A DNA stretch of 6,060 nt, from assembly GCA_010031985.1 (NCBI GenBank), contig RGYP01000116.1, positions 1-6,060 of the forward strand, read 5' to 3'. Position numbers and translations under genes: made by a program. The notes under the pieces were generated by a model. It was not told where the DNA came from and searched no databases. It worked only from the letters and a program-made list of their open reading frames with translations. Below, piece by piece: positions 1 to 6,060 of this stretch. Source of the stretch: Gammaproteobacteria bacterium (GTDB lineage: Bacteria > Pseudomonadota > Gammaproteobacteria > Steroidobacterales > Steroidobacteraceae). Position 1 is the first letter of the stretch. Every line of letters begins with the position of its first letter.

Positions 1-254
1 GCCGCGATGCCCTCGGCGACGAGCGGTTGCCGGCAGTCGACCAGCCGCGCATGGACCGCCCCGAGCGCCAGTGCGCGTTGCGGAATTCCCTCGTGATCGT
101 TTTCGTCCGGCTGCCCGAGATGCGCGGTGTAAGCACACGGCAGCGCGCCGCGTGCGCGCATCCAGTGCACCGCCGCACTGGTGTCGAGACCGCCCGAGAA
201 CGCGATGCCCACGCGTTCACCGACCGGCAGCTGCTGCAGAATCGTTGCGCTCAT
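1..254 (-). CDS. argG: Argininosuccinate synthase, N-terminal part (runs off left edge)
   Basis: ArgG joins citrulline and aspartate using ATP in the cytoplasm, the penultimate step of arginine biosynthesis. Only the first 84 residues are in the window; the 3' part lies beyond base 1. The protein begins MSATILQQLPVGERVGIAFS, and the ATP pyrophosphatase loop SGGLDTS is at residues 20-26. It continues with YTAHLGQPDE (42-51) and LVDCRQPLVAEGIA near the edge. This matches my memory of the longer E. coli-type ArgG (about 447 aa) rather than the shorter form of about 400 aa found in many other bacteria. The ATG at 254-252 is chosen because GAGG (265-262) sits 7 nt upstream and because it reproduces the E. 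coli N-terminus. It is transcribed divergently from the aldolase gene. I see no clear ARG box or sigma-70 promoter upstream. It is too short to be detected by a simple ORF length filter but is a confident call. Confidence 0.93.
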   Translation of the reverse strand, partial: MSATILQQLPVGERVGIAFSGGLDTSAAVHWMRARGALPCAYTAHLGQPDENDHEGIPQRALALGAVHARLVDCRQPLVAEGIA

Positions 255-261
255 TCGCCCG

Positions 262-265
262 CCTC
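262..265 (-). promoter_or_regulatory. Ribosome binding site of argG
   Basis: GAGG on the minus strand lies 7 nt before the ATG at 254. It supports this start for argG. The spacing is typical for a Shine-Dalgarno element. Confidence 0.6.
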
Positions 266-325
266 GTAGATAACCTGGGTGGAAATTCGGCGAACCATGG
301 GCGGATGATATCGCGCGGCAGTACT

Positions 326-359
326 CTTGCCGATGCACGGCCCTTGCCGACGCACGGTC
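326..359 (+). repeat. Tandem repeat of 17 bp in the aldolase leader
   Basis: Two adjacent 17-bp units, CTTGCCGATGCACGGCC (326-342) and CTTGCCGACGCACGGTC (343-359), match at 15 of 17 positions. A third, decayed start (TGCCGA, 362-367) follows. The repeat lies in the untranslated leader of the aldolase gene and places the hexamer GCACGG twice on the same DNA face-scale period of 17 bp (335-340 and 352-357). Confidence 0.6.
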
Positions 360-364
360 CGTGC
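352..364. promoter_or_regulatory. 13-bp palindrome GCACGG-T-CCGTGC, candidate operator
   Basis: The arms GCACGG (352-357) and CCGTGC (359-364) are perfect inverted repeats around a single T. It sits 25 bp before the aldolase start codon and 13 bp before its Shine-Dalgarno sequence. The size and symmetry fit a dimeric regulator binding site; a one-base loop makes an RNA hairpin of the full arms impossible. No regulator gene is visible in the window, so the function is a guess. Confidence 0.35.
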
Positions 365-377
365 CGAGCCGCAGCCG

Positions 378-382
378 AGGAG
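378..382 (+). promoter_or_regulatory. Ribosome binding site of the aldolase gene
   Basis: AGGAG lies 7 nt before the ATG at 390 and is the strongest Shine-Dalgarno sequence in the window. It decides the start: the upstream in-frame TTG (327) and ATG (333) have no such element and would read through the tandem repeat. Confidence 0.75.
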
Positions 383-389
383 AACCCCG

Positions 390-1181
390 ATGAACGCCAA
401 CCCCGACACCCGCGCAAGCCAATCCGCTGCGAAAGCCGGTCCGTCAAAGATTTCGACCGAGGAGCGGCAAGCCCGGGTCGCCCTCGCGGCACTCTATCGG
501 CTGGTCGCGCTGCACGGTTGGGACGACATGATCTTCACGCACATCTCGGCGCGCGTGCCCGGGCCGGAGCACCACTTCCTCATCAACCCTTACGGCTGGT
601 TTTTCGACGAAATCACCGCGTCGTGTCTGGTCAAGGTCGATCTGCAAGGCAAGAAAGTCGACGACGACCCGCAACCGATCAACCCCGCCGGCTTCACCAT
701 CCATTCGGCGATCCACGCGGCGCGGGCCGATGCGCAATTCGTCGTGCACGTGCACACGGACGCGGGCGTTGCCGTGTCGGCGCAAGAGGCCGGCTTGCTG
801 CCGATCACCCAACACGCGCTGATCGTGCTGCCCTCGCTGGCCTATCACGACTACGAAGGCATCGCCCTCAATCTCGACGAGCGACAACGTATCGTCGCCG
901 ATCTGGGCGACAAGTCGCTGATGCTGCTGCGCAACCACGGAACGCTGGCGCTCGGCCCCACGGCCTGCGATGCGTTTTTGGGCTTGTTCATGCTGGAACG
1001 CGCCTGCCAGCAACAAGTGATGGCCTTGTCCGCCGGCGCATTGGGTGTGCGACATGCGCCCGCGGCGGCGCGCGACGAGGTCAAGACGCAAATGGCGATG
1101 ATGGGGCCGATGGCCAGCAAACTCGCCTGGCCGGGACTGCTGCGCAAACTCGATCGCGAGTCGCCGGGCTACGACACCTGA
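390..1181 (+). CDS. Class II aldolase/adducin family protein
   Basis: A cytoplasmic protein of 263 aa, usual for the single-domain class II aldolase/adducin fold; its substrate is not known. The zinc-binding motif HVH (H120, H122) and the later NHG histidine (H183) are present, with the same 63-residue spacing as H92 and H155 of E. coli fuculose-1-phosphate aldolase. Extending this ungapped alignment, the catalytic Glu73 of FucA falls on Gly101 within NPAGF. That NPAGF/HSAIH block and the following GLLPI and YHDYEGIAL (152-160) resemble the adducin-like branch, so classical aldolase chemistry is doubtful. The first 20 residues (MNANPDTRASQSAAKAGPSK) look disordered; there is no signal peptide or membrane segment. 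The start at 390 is chosen for its AGGAG site. It is divergent from argG and convergent with gyrB, with its TGA directly abutting the gyrB stop. Family assignment is firm, enzymatic role open. Confidence 0.88.
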   Translation: MNANPDTRASQSAAKAGPSKISTEERQARVALAALYRLVALHGWDDMIFTHISARVPGPEHHFLINPYGWFFDEITASCLVKVDLQGKKVDDDPQPINPAGFTIHSAIHAARADAQFVVHVHTDAGVAVSAQEAGLLPITQHALIVLPSLAYHDYEGIALNLDERQRIVADLGDKSLMLLRNHGTLALGPTACDAFLGLFMLERACQQQVMALSAGALGVRHAPAAARDEVKTQMAMMGPMASKLAWPGLLRKLDRESPGYDT

Positions 1182-3602
<2,421 letters not shown>

Positions 3603-3629
3603 GCTTGGGCCCGGCGGAGAGATGCGAAA

Positions 3630-4703
3630 TCATACCTGAAATACCCGTCCTTGTTCCACGTGAAACACCGTTTCGGGAGCGCCGAACAAAGGCGTATCAC
3701 GGTCGAGCGCCGCGACAATCACTTGGCATTCCAACCCCGTGACCCGGCCGATGAATCGCGACAAGCGCTCCCGATCGAGCTCCGCGGAGGGATCGTCGAG
3801 GAGCAGCGTCGGACGCAGACCGTGTTCTCGTTTCAAGTATTCGAGCTGACAAAGATTGAGCGCCACGGCGGCCAGTTTCTGCTGGCCGCGCGACAAGACC
3901 TCGCGAGCCAGTTTGCCGCGGACCTTCAAACTGAGATCGGCCCGGTGTGGCCCCACCGTGGTGGTCCGTCGGTCGCGATCTCGTTGGGCGACGGCCGCCA
4001 ACGCCTCACCGAGGCCGAGGCTCTGGTCCCAACCTGGCTGCAAGTCCAAGGTGATCGGAAGATCGGTCAGCTCTGCCGCGATCTCCATCCAGTAGGGGTG
4101 AAGCGCCATGAGCACCCGCTGCCGCGCAAGCGCCATGGCCTCCCCTTCACGCGCCAGCTCGTGATCCCAAACGTCGACTTCCGTTCGCCCCACCCGCAGC
4201 GCCGCGTTTCGCTGCGCTAGGGCACGTTGGTACCGCGCCCAGCTTCCAGCGAACCCATGTTCCACGTGGAACACGGCCCAGTCCAACCATCGCCGGCGGC
4301 GGGTCGAGCTGTCCTCGATGAGTTTGTGGGCGTCCGGATCCATCGCCTGAACGGGAAACGCGGTGGCGAGGTCGGCAAAGCTGCGAACGTCGCTGCCGTC
4401 GAGCCGCCCGGTCGTGCCCCCTTTGCCGTCCTTGGCGCGCTGGACTTCCACGCCCAACTTTCGGTCCGTGGGATCTGCGTTGACTCGTCCCACGACGCGC
4501 ACGAAGGCTTGCCCATGCCGAATGAGGCGCTCGTTGAGGCGGGTACGGAACGATCGGCCGCGGCCAAGCAGGTACGCTGCTTCGAGAATGCTGGTTTTGC
4601 CTGCCCCGTTTGCGCCGAAAATCAGGGTGGTGCCGGGGCCCAGCGACAGCTCGGCTTTTTCGATGCAGCGGAGATTTTCGAGTGTCAGCTCCGCCAGGGA
4701 CAT
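3630..4703 (-). CDS. recF: DNA replication and repair protein RecF
   Basis: RecF is an SMC-like ATPase that, with RecO and RecR, loads RecA at single-strand gaps and stalled forks. The 357 residues are the usual length. Walker A is GANGAGKT (30-37), the ABC signature is LSRGQQK (270-276), and Walker B is LLLDDPSAELD (300-310). The N-terminus MSLAELTLENLRCIEKAELS is typical. The ATG at 4703 follows the dnaN stop by 8 bp. The only GAGG nearby lies 14 nt upstream inside the dnaN end, so initiation probably relies on coupling with dnaN. The gene carries two parS-like sequences, both encoding VFHVE: at residues 144-148, in the conserved DWxVFHVE segment, and at 346-350, eleven residues before the end. 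The TGA at 3632-3630 is 27 bp before gyrB. Assignment is certain; the dual use of the DNA is inferred from the palindromes. Confidence 0.98.
   Translation of the reverse strand: MSLAELTLENLRCIEKAELSLGPGTTLIFGANGAGKTSILEAAYLLGRGRSFRTRLNERLIRHGQAFVRVVGRVNADPTDRKLGVEVQRAKDGKGGTTGRLDGSDVRSFADLATAFPVQAMDPDAHKLIEDSSTRRRRWLDWAVFHVEHGFAGSWARYQRALAQRNAALRVGRTEVDVWDHELAREGEAMALARQRVLMALHPYWMEIAAELTDLPITLDLQPGWDQSLGLGEALAAVAQRDRDRRTTTVGPHRADLSLKVRGKLAREVLSRGQQKLAAVALNLCQLEYLKREHGLRPTLLLDDPSAELDRERLSRFIGRVTGLECQVIVAALDRDTPLFGAPETVFHVEQGRVFQV
3652..3667. other. parS-like ParB-binding site (parS 1), in the 3' end of recF
   Basis: TGTTCCACGTGAAACA fits the bacterial parS consensus TGTTNCACGTGAAACA at every defined position. 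It is palindromic except for one base pair. ParB loads at such sites, clamps and spreads, and ParA then moves the origin region. It is within recF, encoding VFHVEQ, in an origin-proximal gene cluster where chromosomal parS sites normally lie. No parA or parB gene is in the window. Confidence 0.88.
4258..4273. other. parS-like ParB-binding site (parS 2), perfect palindrome inside recF
   Basis: TGTTCCACGTGGAACA is a perfect 16-bp palindrome with the CACGTG core and GTTCC/GGAAC arms of chromosomal parS, close to the form known from Pseudomonas. It lies in recF codons for VFHVEH (residues 144-149), 606 bp from the other site. Confidence 0.88.
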
Positions 4704-4711
4704 CCGGGGTC

Positions 4712-5809
4712 TCAGAGCCTCATCGGCATGACGACGTATTTGGTGCCATCGGCATCGGCCGACGTGATGAGACAGCTGCTGTTGGCGTCGGTCAGCGAGA
4801 TGTTGACGCGATCGGTTTCGATCGCCGATAGCGCGTCGAGTAGGTAGGTCACGTTGAAACCGATCTCGATCTCTTCGTTGGTGTAATTCACCTCGATCTG
4901 ATCTTCAGCTTCTTCTTGCTCGGGGTTGTGCGCTTGCAGCGTCAGCAGCTTGGGTTTGATGTTGAGGCGGATGCCGCGGTACTTTTCGTTCGACAAAATC
5001 GCGGTTCTTTGCAGACTTTGCCGCAAAGTGCCGCGATCGGCGTCGATCGTGCGCGTAGCGTTCGCGGGAATGACGCGGCTGTACTCGGGGAACCGGCCGT
5101 CGATGAGTTTCGATGTGAAGCGAACGTCGCCGATCTCGCAGCGAACGTGATTCGTTCCTACCGCGAGGGAGACTTCGCCCTCGGTGCCGAGCATCCGCTG
5201 CAACTCTAATACGCCCTTACGCGGCAGGATCACCTGCTGTTTGCCGGTGACCCGTTCGAGCAGGTTGGTTTCGCAAAGCGCCAGGCGGTGGCCGTCGGTC
5301 GCCACGGCCCGCACCTTGCCGCCTTCGGACTCGATCAGCATGCCGTTGAGGTAGTAGCGCACGTCTTGTTGTGCCATCGAGAAATGGACTTTGTCGATCA
5401 GCTTGCGGAACTCGATCTGCGGCAATCGCAGGACTTGCTGGGCGTTGATCTCTTCGACCACGGGAAACTCGGCGGCCGGCAGAGTCGAGAGCGTGAAGCG
5501 GCTGCGGCCGGCTCTGACGACCAATCGGTCCGCCTCCGTGGAGAGCGCCACCGACACGCCTTCGGCCAAGGCTCGCAAAATGTCGAGGAGTTTTCGGCCG
5601 GGTACGGTGATGTCCCCGGGCGATTGCACCTTGAGCGACACCGAACTCACCAACTCCACCTCGAGATCGGTGCCGGTGACGCTCAACCGTCCGTCGCGCG
5701 CGCTCAGCAGCACGTTCGACAACACCGGCATGGTCTGCCGACGTTCGACGACGCCGATCACATGTTGCACCGGACCAAGGATCTCTTCGCGGGTCGCTGT
5801 GAGTTTCAT
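4712..5809 (-). CDS. dnaN: DNA polymerase III sliding clamp (beta subunit)
   Basis: DnaN forms a ring-shaped dimer around DNA that tethers polymerase III and other partners for processive synthesis. The 365 residues match the E. coli clamp (366) and cover three clamp folds, roughly 1-122, 128-248 and 249-365. Family landmarks include PVLSNVLLSA (28-37), GTDLEVEL (46-53), ATDGHRLAL (170-178), KLIDGRFPEY (234-243), HNPEQEEAE (294-302), and the C-terminal YVVMPMRL (358-365), which lines the peptide-binding pocket. The ATG at 5809 gives the canonical MKLTATREEIL start; upstream there is only a weak AAGA-like element, so translation may be modest. It lies 197 bp downstream of dnaA and 8 bp upstream of recF. 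No internal disruption is seen. The long gap to dnaA leaves room for its own promoter, but I could not identify one with confidence. Confidence 0.99.
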   Translation of the reverse strand: MKLTATREEILGPVQHVIGVVERRQTMPVLSNVLLSARDGRLSVTGTDLEVELVSSVSLKVQSPGDITVPGRKLLDILRALAEGVSVALSTEADRLVVRAGRSRFTLSTLPAAEFPVVEEINAQQVLRLPQIEFRKLIDKVHFSMAQQDVRYYLNGMLIESEGGKVRAVATDGHRLALCETNLLERVTGKQQVILPRKGVLELQRMLGTEGEVSLAVGTNHVRCEIGDVRFTSKLIDGRFPEYSRVIPANATRTIDADRGTLRQSLQRTAILSNEKYRGIRLNIKPKLLTLQAHNPEQEEAEDQIEVNYTNEEIEIGFNVTYLLDALSAIETDRVNISLTDANSSCLITSADADGTKYVVMPMRL

Positions 5810-6006
5810 AAGTCTTGGTATTTAGATATGAAGAAGATTGTTATGACTATTGATCGCGTGGATATCTGGAAAACCCCGAAAAACCGGATGATTTCAGCAA
5901 GTTGTCGATATCTGCACGGTGCACGACCGCTGGGATATCCGGCGCGCTCCCTGTGCGTCGATTGTGAATGATTTTAACGCGCGAAAACATCCACAACTTG
6001 TGAACA
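5810..6006. other. dnaA-dnaN intergenic region
   Basis: These 197 bp contain no gene. They are visibly richer in A and T than the flanking genes, especially at 5810-5860 and 5965-5990. They hold three GATATC palindromes, an 11-bp palindrome TGCACGGTGCA (5913-5923), and a cluster of degenerate DnaA-box-like words near the dnaA end. The region probably includes a dnaN promoter and could be part of an origin, as in some gammaproteobacteria where dnaA-dnaN DNA acts as oriC. I find no strong intrinsic terminator after dnaA, which agrees with read-through into dnaN. Confidence 0.6.
5861..5939. repeat. Three spaced GATATC palindromes with related flanks
   Basis: GATATC occurs at 5861-5866, 5907-5912 and 5934-5939, with flanks TG-GATATC-TGG, TC-GATATC-TGC and GG-GATATC-CGG. 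The first two share TCTG on the right and a GTN-GATAT left side that also resembles a weak DnaA box (CGTGGATAT, TGTCGATAT, each 7 of 9 against TGTGGATAA). The role is unknown. Confidence 0.4.
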
Positions 6007-6007
6007 T
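5963..6007. other. Cluster of degenerate DnaA-box-like 9-mers
   Basis: Against TGTGNATAA or its complement TTATNCACA I count TGTGAATGA (5963-5971, one mismatch), ACATCCACA (5987-5995, two mismatches) and TGTGAACAT (5999-6007, two mismatches, ending in the dnaA stop codon). The last two form the inverted repeat CACAA-C-TTGTG (5992-6002). No perfect TTATCCACA box is present. They may mediate DnaA autoregulation of dnaN or belong to an origin; they could also be chance. Confidence 0.35.
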
Positions 6008-6060
6008 CAACCCGTCAGGGTTCTCAACAGGTTTGTGTAATCCTCGGCGATCCGTTGCTC
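6007..6060 (-). CDS. dnaA: Chromosomal replication initiator DnaA, C-terminal end (runs off right edge)
   Basis: Only the last 17 codons and the TGA (6009-6007) are present. They read EQRIAEDYTNLLRTLTG, which matches the end of gammaproteobacterial DnaA (E. coli ends in a closely similar EDFSNLLRTLSS-type tail). This is the last helix of domain IV, the DNA-binding domain that recognises DnaA boxes; the recognition motif itself lies beyond the window. The gene order dnaA-dnaN-recF-gyrB on the same strand supports the call. It was found by translating the edge by hand because the fragment is too short for ordinary ORF calling. Confidence 0.93.
   Translation of the reverse strand, partial: EQRIAEDYTNLLRTLTG

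Larger units (their letters stand above)
255..389. promoter_or_regulatory. Divergent intergenic region between argG and the aldolase gene
   Basis: These 135 bp must hold the promoters of both argG (leftward) and the aldolase gene (rightward). I could not find a convincing -35/-10 pair on either strand. The half nearer the aldolase gene contains a 17-bp tandem repeat and a 13-bp palindrome, listed separately, which could be an operator. The role is inferred from gene orientation. Confidence 0.55.

Noticed and set aside
268..273. TTATCT on the minus strand as a -10 box for argG
   Set aside because: It would start transcription only about 6 nt before the ATG, cutting off the GAGG ribosome site, and there is no good -35.
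327..389. Upstream TTG (327) or ATG (333) as the aldolase start
   Set aside because: No ribosome site precedes them, and the extension would translate the tandem repeat; the AGGAG-preceded ATG at 390 is much better.
746..757. GTGCACGTGCAC palindrome in the aldolase gene, possible parS
   Set aside because: The flanks of CACGTG are GTG/CAC, unlike parS arms. It is explained by the codons of the conserved zinc motif VHVHT.
444..1091. 215-codon minus-strand open frame antisense to the aldolase gene
   Set aside because: Shadow frame with no recognisable domains and no ribosome binding site.
1148..1161. ACTCG-ATCG-CGAGT stem as terminator of gyrB
   Set aside because: Only five base pairs, inside aldolase coding sequence, and no T tract on either strand.
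5876..5897. CCGGTTTTTCGG hairpin on the minus strand as a dnaA terminator
   Set aside because: The stem is only three base pairs, far too weak for an intrinsic terminator.

Overview
The window looks like the replication-origin side of a chromosome from a non-enteric gammaproteobacterium with fairly high GC. The signs are the gene order dnaA-dnaN-recF-gyrB on the minus strand, a full-length E. coli-type GyrB (806 aa, with the long insertion in the TOPRIM half), a DnaA tail ending EDYTNLLRTLTG, and two parS-type ParB-binding sites. Enteric bacteria lack chromosomal parS/ParB, so those sites argue against that group. I cannot name the genus from sequence alone.

Layout, reading the minus strand from the right edge: the last 17 codons of dnaA (6060-6007), a 197-bp AT-richer intergenic region with degenerate DnaA-box-like words and three GATATC palindromes, dnaN (5809-4712), an 8-bp gap, recF (4703-3630), a 27-bp gap, and gyrB (3602-1182). 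The short gaps suggest dnaN-recF-gyrB are co-transcribed and partly translationally coupled. On the plus strand a class II aldolase/adducin-family gene (390-1181) runs head-on into gyrB, and the two stop codons abut with no spacer. A 135-bp region (255-389) separates it from a divergent gene, the 5' end of argG (254 to beyond the left edge), which encodes an E. coli-type argininosuccinate synthase.

The dnaA operon supplies the initiator, the sliding clamp, the gap-repair loader RecF and the gyrase ATPase subunit. The most interesting signal is inside recF: two 16-bp parS-like palindromes, at 3652-3667 and 4258-4273, exactly 606 bp (202 codons) apart and in the same reading frame. Both are written through the same peptide, VFHVE, so the gene appears to serve as a protein-coding sequence and a chromosome-segregation centromere at once. 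A second feature worth a look is the aldolase leader, where a near-perfect 17-bp tandem repeat produces a 13-bp palindrome just upstream of the ribosome binding site. I see no mobile element, CRISPR array, tRNA or rRNA.
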